Shown here one piece after another: positions 11,452 to 24,400 of a stretch of DNA of 64,000 bases; the first letter of the stretch is position 1; each line of letters opens with the position of its first letter. Origin of the DNA: Hortaea werneckii (taxonomy: Eukaryota > Ascomycota > Dothideomycetes > Mycosphaerellales > Teratosphaeriaceae); assembly GCA_037044905.1 (NCBI GenBank), contig JBAOKB010000185.1, positions 186,001 to 250,000 on the forward strand, written 5' to 3'. A program made the translations under genes and the position numbers. The notes below the pieces were generated by a model. That model saw only the letters and a program-made list of their open reading frames with translations, was not told the DNA's origin and made no database searches.

Positions 11452-12755
11452 AGAGGAGAGCCAAGGGAGGGGGGAAGAGAGGGGCGAATGGGTTACTGTT
11501 GCTGCTCCCGTTTAGAAATGGGGGGTTGGACGCTTACTTGAGACACGACTGTAACGATTGTACATATCTCTTTCAATCACGGCTCCGCCAGAAGAATCTT
11601 ACCGCATACCATCCCAACCCAACACCCCTCTCCATCCCTCATGCCCCAGCACAACGCCCACACACCTACCACCTAAAGCACAACACGAAACCCTTTTCTC
11701 CCTGCCATACATCAAAATGAACAAACCCACCATAATCAGAAGAAAAAGAAGAAAAGCCAACCAACCTAGCAATGAAAAAAGAAAACCCACCCCAGTGAGA
11801 AAAAAAAAAAAGAAAGAAAGAAAGAAAGCCACCGAATTGTAATGAAAAAGCAGAATTCAATCATATAATACATCCAACAACATCCGAACCCCAGTCAGAA
11901 AAGAACCCATAAAACAAACCCCCCATGGATATCACCTTGCTTCTTCTCCATACATAGTTCCCACTCCCTTTCCCCATTGCTCTCACTCTCACACTATGGA
12001 AAAGAGGAAGAAAGCAACCGAGATCAAACCTCTCCCATTCCCTTTTCCCCATTCCTCTTTTTTTTTTCTTTTATGGTTTTTTTATGGATCATACATTCCG
12101 ATATCCGTCTTTCTGTCTTTCGTCCACCCGCACCGTCCACGGTATAGACAGGATGGGTAGGTGGCTGACTCGCTGGCATAGCGAGGGAAGGAAAGAGGGG
12201 GGTTTCAATAGCGAAATGAAGAGAAGGGGGGAAAAAAAAAGAAAAAGAAAAAGAGGATAGCAGGATAGAGACGAAGGGTGCATCAACAGTGGCAAAGGAT
12301 GTAATTAAATCCCACCCGCAATATCAGCCGCCCGCTAAGATGCGCTCCCATGACGAACCACTCAAAGTCAGAGCAACCACCGTTGATTTTTTGGGCTGCC
12401 TCGTACGTCGCCCTTTCACACAGCTGTCCAGTTTCTTTAAGTAAAGGGGGGGAAGATAGAAAACCCCCCAAAAAAAATGCGCCATAAAAACGCCATCGCA
12501 CGTATCGAGTTGGGCAAAGAGAGATGTCATCTCTCCTCGGCAGAAAAATAAGAAAAAACAGTCGCGGTCGTCTTGTCCCATACTCTTGCGCCGTATTCTG
12601 CCCTTTGGAGAGAGAGATCTCTCTTTTGTGAAAGACCCCCGCTAATCATATCATTCCACAGTCGTACCCACGTCCATCATCTCAAGCTTGAGGCCCTGAG
12701 AAGGATGGTGGAAAGGGTGGTCGCTCGAAGCACTGTACGAACCAACAGACGGCTC
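11452..12755. other. Intergenic region between convergent MFS and MCM1 genes
   Basis: This holds the two 3' ends. It is rich in A/T and purine runs (for example an A-run with AAAG repeats near 11800-11826) and has no supported ORF. A short GAGAGATCTCTC palindrome lies near 12608. Confidence 0.4.
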
Positions 12756-13706
<951 letters not shown>

Positions 13707-15447
13707 GGTTGTCTTGAAGGGGATGGACACTCCGTCGGGTATAGTGCCCAGGTGATTACCTGTTCGAGTTCAAGCGCTGGAGAGGGTGTGGCCCGGACTT
13801 TCGGCAGCGAGCAGCAACCACCGCTTCCAAGGCTGCTTGCGACTTGACCTGAGTCAGGCAACAAGGCCAACACTCCTACCTAGGTAGGTACCTGTATGGA
13901 TGAATGCGGTTAGAGCGAGTGGGTGTGTGCGCGCGCACCCGTGTTTGTGTGGATGGGCGTGGGTGTCTGTGGGTGAATGGGTGTGTGTCAGACGGTGGGC
14001 GGCAGTAGTAGTGTGCACAGTGATGGAGCGATCTTTGCGAGTCGGGGTGCAAGGGGATTGGAATGTTGCGACCACACACAACCGCAGAGAGCCTGGGGCA
14101 GCTGCGGCTTCGAGCGCACCAGCGACGGCAGATCCCGCGTGGGAGAGATAGAGAGGGTGTCCCTTACCTTTATTTGGTAGGTGCAGAGAGTGCGACCTCC
14201 ACTCGGCGTCGCGTGAATCCCACACCGACCCGACTGAGGTGATAGATGAGTGCAAGCCGATTGGAGCCTGAGGCTAGAAGGACGAGCAGCAAGAACCACC
14301 CAGAGAGGTAACAGGTGGTACCTGAAGAGGTAATAAGACAACAACTAGAGCCCGACCGAAATGCTTCGCAACGAGGCTTGGAAAGTGATAGTCAGCGAGG
14401 GGCAACGCTGGAAAGAGTTAAGAAGTTGCTCGACGGAGTAAAGCGCAGGGAAGAAAGCGGAAGGCACGAAAGAAGCAGGGTGACAGGAAAGGGCAAGTTC
14501 AATCACTTGTACAGGACGGGGCGCAAAGCGGGGCGGGAACACTCCTCCCCATCCTACCAGCTCCTTTCAGCTGACTGACGGCCGCTAAGTGGAAAGAAAC
14601 TACTGGTCCCTTCAGCTGCGACTGCTTGCGAATCGCGATAGATAGCAGCAGCGCTAGAGCGGAAGGCCGGCTCCCGTCGCGATCGCGCAGGATTGGCTGG
14701 ATGGCAATTGTGGCGTTCGCACTTGTAATATGTACGCAGTCGCATGATTAATATCACGGCGGTGACTGAGGTGTTATACTGCTACAACTGCTACTATTGC
14801 GGCAGCAAGGACACGAGACGAAAGACATCGCGTGCCTTCTCTGTCCGGTTAGAGGGTTCTGAAGCGACTCATGTAGGGAACGTGTGGGCGATGAAAGGGG
14901 AAGGCGCTTGCCTCGAAGAAGGACTGTGAAGGTGCGGGGCCGCTTGAGCTTTGCTATTTACGTCAAGCTTGCAGTAGCGTATTCGCAGTCTCCGCAATAA
15001 TCGACGAATCTAGACGCTTGTGCCTTCCACAAGTTACTGCAGCCTCAGGCATCCACAAAATCAGGCACCTGACGGGAGCAGATACTGCCCAGGTGAAGGT
15101 GAAGTCCCTAGGTCGCTCTATAGATGCCTTCCATGGACATTCTCTGCCGCCAGAGCAACGGGGCGAAGTAGAGGTGAATCAGTTCAGCCGCCCGTCATCG
15201 ATACGGCAGGTAGACAGATGGAACAATGACCCAAATCCACCAAACTGAAGAAATTCCTTCCACATCTTGCTCCTCCATCATCACACAAGCCTCCTCATCA
15301 ACTTGCCTTTGGAAGATTGAACTAAAGAGAGAGAGAGAGAGAGGGAGGGAGGGAAAGGGCCCCTTTCTAGACATCAACCCTCCCCACCCCCCCTAACACT
15401 CCCCTCTCACGCCCCACCATCTTCCCTCTATCCCCCACCCTCCCTCC
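13707..15447. other. Intergenic region upstream of MCM1
   Basis: Likely long promoter and 5' leader of MCM1 plus the 3' flank of the acetyltransferase gene. A G/T-rich stretch (about 13917-13990) includes an alternating purine-pyrimidine core GTGTGCGCGCGCAC. A GA-repeat lies at about 15327-15341. No convincing gene was seen. Confidence 0.4.
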
Positions 15448-16431
15448 CTACCCCAACAAATCCCCCACCCCAACCCCCCTCCTCACAACCACAGCCCCCT
15501 TCGGCTCCAAACGGCGATAATACCCTTCCTCCCTCCCCACAACCGTAAATCCCCTGCGCGCATACCACTCCAACCCCTCCGTATTCGCCTCCCAGACATG
15601 CGCGCCGACGGAAGAAATCCCGTATAAGTGTGCACCGCGCTGGACGAGGTGGCGCAGCATGCAAGTCATGATGCCGTGGCCGCGGTAGGGGGAGAGCAGG
15701 ACGAGGGTGGAGAGGTAGAGGAGTTTCTCCTTCCCTTCTTCTTCTTCTTCCTCTCTTTTTGCTGTCGTGGTTGGAGTTGGAGTTTTGCCCCCGGCACTCG
15801 TCATTGTCGTCCAAGTTGAGGAGGAATTAGAAGTAGAAGAGGAGGAGGAGGAGGAGGAGGAGGAAGAAGGGAGTAACCTCCCCCTCACAGCGCCGACTAG
15901 AATCCCCTTTTCCCGGTCTTTTTGCGAGGGATCATCGTGCCAGAGCGCCAGTAGAGTGAGATTGTTCGTCACTTCGTCCTGCAGGATCTCGCGGTAGAAG
16001 GTTTCTGGGTAGGGGATTGGGAGGAGCAGGGCGTTGAGGCGTTTCAAGGCCGGGAGGTCGGCTTGGGTGCAGGCGCGGAGGTGGATGTTGGGTGGGAGGG
16101 GTGGGAGGGGTTTCTGGAATGATATCTCGGTTTTGCTTGGGTTTTGTTCCGGGTCGGTTTTCAAGAGAGTCGCTGTGCTGGTTGGATTATCATTTCTTAA
16201 CTCCTGGGTAGGTGGCGTTGGACGGATTGTGTTTCCGGCCTCGCCGGTCTGAGAAGCTGCGCTGGATTTCTCATCCTGGCGAGGGGTGATGGCAGGAGGT
16301 GGTGTCTTGACAGTGGATGGTTTGTTGAGCCATGCTGTCAAGGAGGACTGGGGCATTGGACATGGTTTTATTTCTTTTTCGTATGCGGTTTTCCCCGTAG
16401 TCCTATGTTGCACAGGTGAGAGACTGTCCAA
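15448..16431 (-). CDS. NAA50-like GNAT N-acetyltransferase
   Basis: A single-exon protein of 327 residues. About 115 disordered Ser/Thr/Pro-rich residues lead into a GNAT fold: IHLRACTQADLPALKRLNAL, then PIPYPETFYREIL, the Naa50 substrate-binding beginning. The acetyl-CoA loop is YRGHGIMTCMLRHLV. The C-terminal WYARRGFTVVGREEGYYRRL-EP matches the Naa50 ending. The central loop is expanded by a Ser homopolymer and a Glu-rich stretch encoded by GGA/TTC-type microsatellites (about 15738-15870). Naa50 acetylates Met-starting N-termini co-translationally. The gene shares a 168 bp divergent promoter with MIC19. Confidence 0.82.
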   Translation of the reverse strand: MDSLSPVQHRTTGKTAYEKEIKPCPMPQSSLTAWLNKPSTVKTPPPAITPRQDEKSSAASQTGEAGNTIRPTPPTQELRNDNPTSTATLLKTDPEQNPSKTEISFQKPLPPLPPNIHLRACTQADLPALKRLNALLLPIPYPETFYREILQDEVTNNLTLLALWHDDPSQKDREKGILVGAVRGRLLPSSSSSSSSSSSTSNSSSTWTTMTSAGGKTPTPTTTAKREEEEEEGKEKLLYLSTLVLLSPYRGHGIMTCMLRHLVQRGAHLYGISSVGAHVWEANTEGLEWYARRGFTVVGREEGYYRRLEPKGAVVVRRGVGVGDLLG

Positions 16432-16599
16432 GGTGGACGGAACATCTTCGGGAGTAGGCCCGGGTCGGCATCCGAGGCCGGGGCCAAAACTTCGAGGATT
16501 GGGAAAGGCTTGGAACGAGCGATTGAGTAGCCGGCGCCAGTGAAGTGACGGGCAATTCAGCAGTCTAAGCTTGATTGATTGAATTCATCACCACCACCA

Positions 16600-17415
16600 A
16601 TGGGCAGCGGGAGCTCCAAGCCGGAGCAGCACATCTTCAACGCGTATGTTCACCATCACCTGACCTGACTGGCAATCAATGCGGGTGGAGGAGAAGCAAG
16701 CATGCAGAGAAGGCATTGAAGAAGCGCAAAGCTGACCAGCCATACCCAAATACAGCGATGCGCCAGTAAGCTTCAGTCAGAACGTCCTCAACTCACTTCA
16801 GACCAACCCCGAGGTACATCTCCCCCACCATCATCACCATTTCTCCCAGCAACAGCAGCTAATCCCCACGTGACCCCATCACAGTCCGACACGACCCGCG
16901 CCCGCACCGCCGAGCTCAAGGTCCAACACCGCGTGAACGCCGAGCTCCAACGGATCCGGGACACGCAAGCGCAAGAGCTCGAGCAACTCACCGCCTCGCT
17001 CACCACCTCCGCCGACGACGACCCGACCACCATCCCCAACACCACCGCGCACATCACTTCCGACCCCTCCAAAGACCCCACCAGCCTCGCCTACCACCTC
17101 AGCTCCCCCTTCTACCAAGACCACAGCGGCACCGCCACCAACGCGACCTCCACCGCCCACACCCTCGACACCCCCCTCGACTCCGGCCGCAGCCACGCCA
17201 GCGTCGCGCGGGAAATCATGGATCTCAAGACGAAACTCGAGCAGCGCAAGCGGTCCGAGAAGGCTTCGCCCGAGGTCGAGAAGGCTAAGGAGAGTATGTC
17301 GCAGTGTCTCCGGCTCAATGACCGCAGGCCGTTGGATTGCTGGCAGGAGGTTGAGCAGTTTAAGCGGGAAGTCGGGAGGTTGGAGCGGGGGTTTGTTGAC
17401 AAGGTTGGGAGATAA
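16600..17415 (+). CDS. MIC19: MICOS complex subunit Mic19
   Basis: Three exons, 16600..16643, 16756..16813 and 16885..17415, give 210 residues. The spliced start reads MGSGSSKPEQHIFNADAPVS then FSQNVLNSLQTNPE, the conserved Mic19 N-terminus with an N-myristoylation-type MGSGSS. A long helical/coiled-coil part follows (RARTAELKVQHRVNAELQRI). The C-terminus has QCLRLNDRRPLDCW, a single CX10C half of a CHCH domain as in fungal Mic19, followed by WQEVEQFKREV. Mic19 lies on the intermembrane-space side of the inner mitochondrial membrane and links Mic60 to the MICOS complex at crista junctions. The small second exon is missed if only long ORFs are read. Confidence 0.9.
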
Positions 17416-18414
17416 AATGGGATGATTGGGGGTTTTGATGGGGAGGATGGGGAGGTTGAGGGGGAGGAATCGTTGTTCATGAGGAGGAGGGGGAAGGAGC
17501 CAAGTGAGGAGAGGAAGTGGTTCTCACGGGGGTTGGAAGACAAAAGCAAGCAGGGAGGATCCCGGGAAGGGTCGTGTTTCCCTATGTGCGTTTGTGCGCC
17601 GCCGTGGGTATGGTGTAACAATATTCTTTCTTTTTTTTTTTTCATCTTCCCTGCTTTTTCCCCCCTAGATGCTTCCTGTACAGCTGCCTCATCATTAGAG
17701 AACCATTCCCAAGGGAATTTTCAAGAAGGGAAAGAAAAATCGTAAGATTCGCGCCTCAACCCGGTTGCTTTCCAGTTGATTTTCACCAGGTATTGGAGAA
17801 GGGTTGACGTATGGCCGATGAGAACTCGTTCATTCTTCATTCGTGGTCTAGAGAATTGATTGGTAGGGGGAAGTAGGCTCTGCTAGTCTTATTCCTCTTC
17901 GAACCAAGTCTACATCTCCCTACCTCCCCCTCAGCGGCTCTGATCTCTAGTACATAAATGTTTGACCATGGAAGGTCAACGGCCTTTTTTTTTTTTTTTC
18001 CTTCCTTTCACCCCTTCTCTTTTCCTTTATTCTGTTTCCTTTTTCCGCACCCACATCCTTATCATCATACGTCTCAGTGTGGGATTTTCACGACTCCTTA
18101 CCTGAGCTCGGGGTTGGAGGAATTCAGAAACGAAACGGGGAGAAGAGAAAGGAAAACTCGCGAGAGAGACAGGCTTAAAATCGAATTCGATGTTGAAAAC
18201 GAAGCGGGCTAAAAGATACTGTATACGCTGCATACCATTACGACGCTCTCCCTGGTCCCTTCGCTTCCCTTCTCTTCCCTCCCATTCGTCTCCAGACCAA
18301 AATTGTCCCATGAAAAGCAGATTCCTCCCACACTCTCTCACCGGACACATTTCCAACCCCGCCCTCCTCTCTCCTTACCCCCTCCCTTCCCTTCCCTTTC
18401 CCCTTCCTAGCCCC
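17416..18414. other. Convergent 3' intergenic region
   Basis: Lies between the stops of MIC19 and the giant PAN/esterase gene. It holds T-runs (17631-17642 and 17986-17999) and pyrimidine-rich DNA but no supported ORF. Confidence 0.4.
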
Positions 18415-21400
18415 CTACATCCCCATCCCCAACCCAACCATCCGCCCCATCATCCCCGCCGACCCCACCGCGCCCATCGCCGTCGAACTCCCCGCACAAA
18501 CCCCATCCGCCCGACACGTCGTCATCGTCTGGGTCGTCAGAACCGTAATCGTCCCCGTCCCCGACGGCGTTCCACTAACCCTACAAACCGAAGCAGTCAC
18601 AGTCACGACCCCCACCGTCCCGCCCTCCTGGCCCGGAACCGCCGTTTTCAGCGCCGAGACCGCGTTGGCTTGGTAGGAGATCCCCGTTAGCGAGCTGAAG
18701 AGCGTACAGCTCCCTTCTTCCTGCTCTCCTGCCTCCTCCGGTGTAGCCGAGGTGGTGGTGGTGTTGGTAGGGACGAACGTGATAGCGATACAGTCCGGGT
18801 TGTCCGAGCAGGTCGATATACATTCCCGCGCTGTGACGTCCTGGGCGTAGGATTCCTGGCGCCGGTAGAGTTGCGGGGAGAGCGTTGTCCCCGTGTAAGA
18901 GGTTCCGCAGGAGATGTTGTAGGAGGTTCCTGTGGGGGGATCTTGGTAGGAGCGGGTGTCGTAGGCGGGACAGAGTTGGGGGTCGGAGGAAGGTGTTGAG
19001 GTTGGGGTTGTTAGGGGGCCGGAGGAGGTGGGTGTGGTTGGTGGGCTTTGTGGTGGTGGGGAGTTGGAGGAGGTGTTGTCGGGGTAGTCGGAGGAGTTGG
19101 AGCCGGGGATTGAAGGTGTTGAGGCGCCAGAGGACGTTGGGTTGGTTGATTGGGAGCCGCTGTAGCCTTCTGGGTTGGTGGCTGCCCCGGATGAGCTGGC
19201 TCCTGCGCTTGGACTGCCGGTTGCGGAACTACCTGGTAAAGGTACGACGGAGACGGAGTTCATTCTCGTGGTAGTGCTGGTTGGACTGTTGCTCCCGCCA
19301 GAAGTCGACCCTTCCTGCGTCGGAGAAGTGCTAGCGCTGTTGCTTTGCACCGGAGCGTTGTTACATTTCCCATACCCAACCAGGCAGCCCGTATCACAGT
19401 AGAAATCCGTACTACCGCAGAAGCCGTACTCAGAGCAGCAGTCGCCAAACCCGGAACCTTTACAAGTCTGTCCGTCGTTTTCAGGACCACAAGTCCCATC
19501 CTCACTGACAGCACCGGTGGAAACAGGTGATGCAGCGCTGGAGGACGTGGCAATAGGACCGACATTGGTAAGACTTGCGCTCGGGACTGGACCAGGACCA
19601 GTCTGGAAATCGCTCGGGCTCATCGACATAGAGGCAGCTGTTGTCGTTGCCCCCGCATACGTCCCAGGACTCGTCATGCCAGTCGTAGCGGACAGGGGCG
19701 TGGTGTAAATCGTCGCAACATCCGCCGGTCGACTGGCAGCCAACGCTCCATTGGCATCAGGACCCGACACGATCTCAATCCCCGTAACATCCTCCAGAAG
19801 CTCGCAGTCCCCACTGGCCGAATCGAAATTCGCTGCCTCGCAATCACTGCCGAGGGCGTCACAGAAAGCCAGACATTCGTCCAAGTTCCTCGCATGATTG
19901 ACAGCTCGGACACTGCCACGATACTTCGTTCCACTGGACACTGTGAAGGAGTTACCGTAAGAATCAATACATTCGGTCCCATCTGCTTCAGCCATCGAAC
20001 ACGCTTCGGAATCCTCAGCAGCGACCGGTGATCCATCAGGGCCCGCGGTGATCGTCGTGCTAGGGTACATATCCTCTGGAGGAGTGGTGTACATGGGTGG
20101 TGGCGTGCTAGCCACGGAGGTGACATCGGCAGGTCTACTAGCAGCCTGCACTCCCGCAGCATCTGGTCCGAAGACCTCCTCGACGCCTGTGACGTTGTCG
20201 AGGATGTAACAAGCGCCAGAGGTGCTGTTGTAATTCGTTGCAACACAACCTGGTGTTTCGTCGCAAGTCGTCAGGCAGGATGAGAGGGAGGGGGCTTTGA
20301 CGACGGCGCGCACGGAGCCTATGTACTTTGTTCCTGAGGACACGTTATACGTGTTGCCGTACGGGTCGGCACAGGCTGAGCCGGACGCCGCCGCTGTTGT
20401 TGCTACGCTGCATCCCTGGAGAGACGCAGATGAGGTAATAGGGGAAGATGGGTTGGGAGTCATTCCTCCAGATGCTGAAGCCATTGACCCTTGGGACGTC
20501 TGGGAATATCCTGGGGGAGGTGTTTCACTGGATGATGTCGAAGAGCCACCGGGGACGCCGGCTGATGAAGTGTAACCAGCGGGGTTCGATGCTCCAGACG
20601 AACTGGTCATGCTATAAGAGACGGCAGAGCCGACAGAGTCTGTTGTCAAGCTGTACCCAGGCGGATTTGATGCTCCTTGGGAGCTGCTCATGCCAGAGGA
20701 AGTGGTCGAAGTGCTCATAGCATCCGGCGTCAAGGTATAACCTGGTGGGTTGGAGGCTCCCGAAGAGCTGCTCATGTCCGACATCATGGAAGTTTGAGAC
20801 TGGCCCATGCTCGTGCTCATGCTCATGCTCATGCTCATAGACATACTCATGCTCTCAGACATGTATCCAGAGGGGCTGTTCATATCTGATGACATTGAGC
20901 TTGAAGGCTGGTCCATTGTCATGCTCATGCTCATGCTATCGGACATGTATCCAGATGGCCTGTCCATATCCGAGGACGTCGAGCTTTGAGGTTGATCCAT
21001 TGTCCTAGTCATGCTCATGCTCATGCTATCGGACATATATCCAGAGGGACTGTTCATATCCGAGGACGTCGAGCTTTGAGGTTGATCCATTGTCCTAGTC
21101 ATGCTCATGCTCATGCTATCGGACATATATCCAGAGGGACTGTTCATATCCGATGACATCGAGCTTTGAGGTTGATCCATTGTCATGCTCATGCTACCAG
21201 ACATGGATACAGAAGCGCTGCTGATTGTTGATGTTGTGGCAAGAATTTCACTTGACGACGGGGTGTAATAATCTGTGATGATGGGGGGACTGCTGGTCGA
21301 GCTAGAAGTCATCATCGCTTCAGTCGAAGAAGAAGTCATGCCGTTCATCTGGCCGCTGGTCGAGCTAACGGTAGCATCCTGATAGCTCGAAGGTCCACTA

Positions 21401-24400
21401 GCTTCTTCCGAGGTGCTCATCATCATAGACGTGCTTGGTGCCGGGCCTGCTACGCTGCTACTTGCGGAAGGCACAGCGTTCGAGATGAAGCCAACGACGT
21501 AGTTCTGTGCGTCGTAATCGTTTACAAGTCGCAACGTCTGCGGGAGCCTCTTCACAGAACAGGTACCGCCGCCTAAAATCTGATATTGCCAGACCCAGAC
21601 TTCGCAGTCGTCCGAAGCATCACAGAAGTCTTCGCATTGGATCCAGTCACCGTCTTCGTATGTCATGGTGTCGAAAGCCTCCTCACCTTCGGTGTCGTAT
21701 CCACAGAAGAGGGTATAGGAGGTTCCGTCCTCGGACATGACAGCGGTGTTGTTTGCACAAGGCGCATTTGGCGTTGACGATGGGGTCTCGGATGGCATAG
21801 AAGTTGAATCGCTGACGGACATACTCATCGTAGCCATTGGGGTCGACGCAGATGCTGTCTCGGACATACTCATGTCACCTGCCATTGAAGAGCTTGCGGG
21901 AGGTGACGGCTCACCAAGAATAGCCGCATCGTATCCATTTCGGGGAGTCGTCCTGGTAATGACACCACCGATCAAAAGACCACAAGTGGAGGATGCAACA
22001 TAGTAGTCTACAGCATTGCAGTCCTCAGTATCGTCACACTGAACCATGCAGTCCTCGAAGGTGCTAGCGACGACATCCCTTGGGACATGGCCAGTTCCAA
22101 TCGCCTGGAATCCGCCACAGTATGGAGTGTAAGTTCGACCGCCGGGGCTTGTGTAGGCAGTATTGTTATACTGCGGACAGACAGAGCTGTCGCTTCCAGC
22201 CGTAAACTGCGCGCCTGCTGGGCGCAAAGTTGATGTAGTGCTAACAGTAGACGAGGCAGATGAAGTCGAAGATGAACTGGGGCCCATTACACTCACGAGG
22301 ATCGCGCCGGAGACATCGCCTTGGACGGCATCGCCGACAAGCGATTTTAAGAAACATGAATTCGCCCTACGAAGAGTCAGTTCAGCAATTTTGTGTTAGA
22401 CGCTCGAAAGTATTAGTAGAATACTGACCTTAATGTAACCAGAACGCAATCGGGTGTCGCGACGCAAAGCGAGATGCACTGATAGAAGCTGTCGACGTAT
22501 TGCGATGAAATGTCTCCGCCAGCGTGGTCCCATCCACATTGAACAACGAAGTCCTGGCCGTCCACAGTGACCGTAGTCCCGTTGGCCTGGGGGCAGGATA
22601 TTCCAGTGGCCGAAGCGGAAGCGCTTGAGCTAGAGGCGGTGGTGATGCTGAAGCTAGAGGTCTGATCAGTTGATGATGCTGTTGAGGCGGCCTGGTTACT
22701 GCTGCTGCTCGTGGCAGGACTAGATGTTGTCGTTGCTGAGTTTGTAGAAGATGTGCTACTGCTAGTAGAGCTGGCGGCTGTAGAAGATGTGCTACTGCTA
22801 GTAGAGCTGGCGGCTGTAGAAGATGTGCTACTGCTAGTAGAGCTGGCGGCTGTAGAAGATGTGCTACTGCTGGTAGAGCTGGCGGCTGTAGCAGAAGTTG
22901 ACGACATGCTTGAGCTTGCGCTGCTCCTGGTCACGTTGGCTGGGAAATAGACCGATTGCCTTGACGGGTTAGTCCAACGATAGAAAAAGTCCATGACTAG
23001 TTGCGGTCCATTGACCGGCGCAGAAGAGGTAGTGTCAACGTTGGGATAGTTGTGTGTCCATCCTCCAAGCATGTAATGTGTTACGATGCCCAGCTGGCCA
23101 GCGTCGCCACCAAACTCATACTTGGTCACAGTCATGGCTGGGTTCAGAGACGGGATATTGCTGGATGTGTAGTTTGTGATACCGTAGCCTTGTCTGACGG
23201 ACCATGCGGTAGCCCAGTGAGGAAGCGTTGGAAGAATTCTGCCATTTCGTGGGCCGCCATAATAGTTGATTGTGCCATCGTTGGTGCCGTGAAATTCCAG
23301 CATCGGCACATTGTTTCTGCCAGGAGAGCACTGCGGTTGGGTAGGCGTATTTACGGGCTCGACGGTCTCTGGGTTGCCACTTGTTGCACCGGTATAGAAG
23401 GCCCCTGACGCGGGAGCGAACGCCGCAAAGGTTACGCTCAGAACCGGATCGCAAGCCATGACATTACAAAAGCCACCGCCATTGCTATGCCCGGTCGCAA
23501 ATATGCGGCCAGTGTCAACGCAATAGTTCGAGGTGAGATAGGCCACGAGTGTCTTGATAAAACCGATGTCATCAACGTTCGCATTAGCGCTGCCCGGCAC
23601 GCCCCAGCCAGGGTTTGAAACGAAGCCTCGATTGACACCCGTGACGTAGACTGCTATACCGTATGGATTCAGCTCTGAATTGCTCATTCTTGTCTGTGGC
23701 TCAATGTTTGCTGCAGTGTCACCGTTGCCGGGGAAGGCCATGATCAACGGTGATGCACGATTTGTATCATAATACTTCGGAATATGGATCGCGTATTCGC
23801 GACTGAATCCGTCAGGCCCAGCGAGCGTGAAAGTCGTAGAAGCCCCGTCCGGCGTTACTCCGTTGGGAAGTGGCGTGCCACATCCAGAAGAAGTGTTGGT
23901 TCCAGGGGCCAGGACTGGGACAGGATATGCTGGATTCGGCGGAACGTTCAAGGCTATGACACCAAGGCCCGAATTGGCATTGGTGAGACCTTGATATCCC
24001 GTCTTGATGTAACAAGTGTTACCATTGAAGGACGCAGACCTGCATCCCGCGTATCCGTCGCAGAGCGCCATGCAGGCAGCGAGGCTTGAGGCTGCTCTGG
24101 TAGAAGCTGCACCGGGGTTATTATCGTACCCGCAATAGAGCGTGTAGTTGTTGCCGCAAGTGCTGAGGAAGGTGCCATATTGACCGGCAGGTTGTCCACT
24201 GCAACTGACGGGCAAGTTATTGGGCGTTATTGAGCCTGTGCATGTGGATGTTGGCGTTGAGGTTGAGGAAGTACTGCTTGAAGTTACAGTCGTAGATGAA
24301 GACTGCGAAGATGTAGAAGGGGTCATGGAGCTTGACATAGAGCTTGACATAGAGCTAGATGCAGAGCTAGATGTAGAGCTAGACGTAGAGCTAGACGTAG

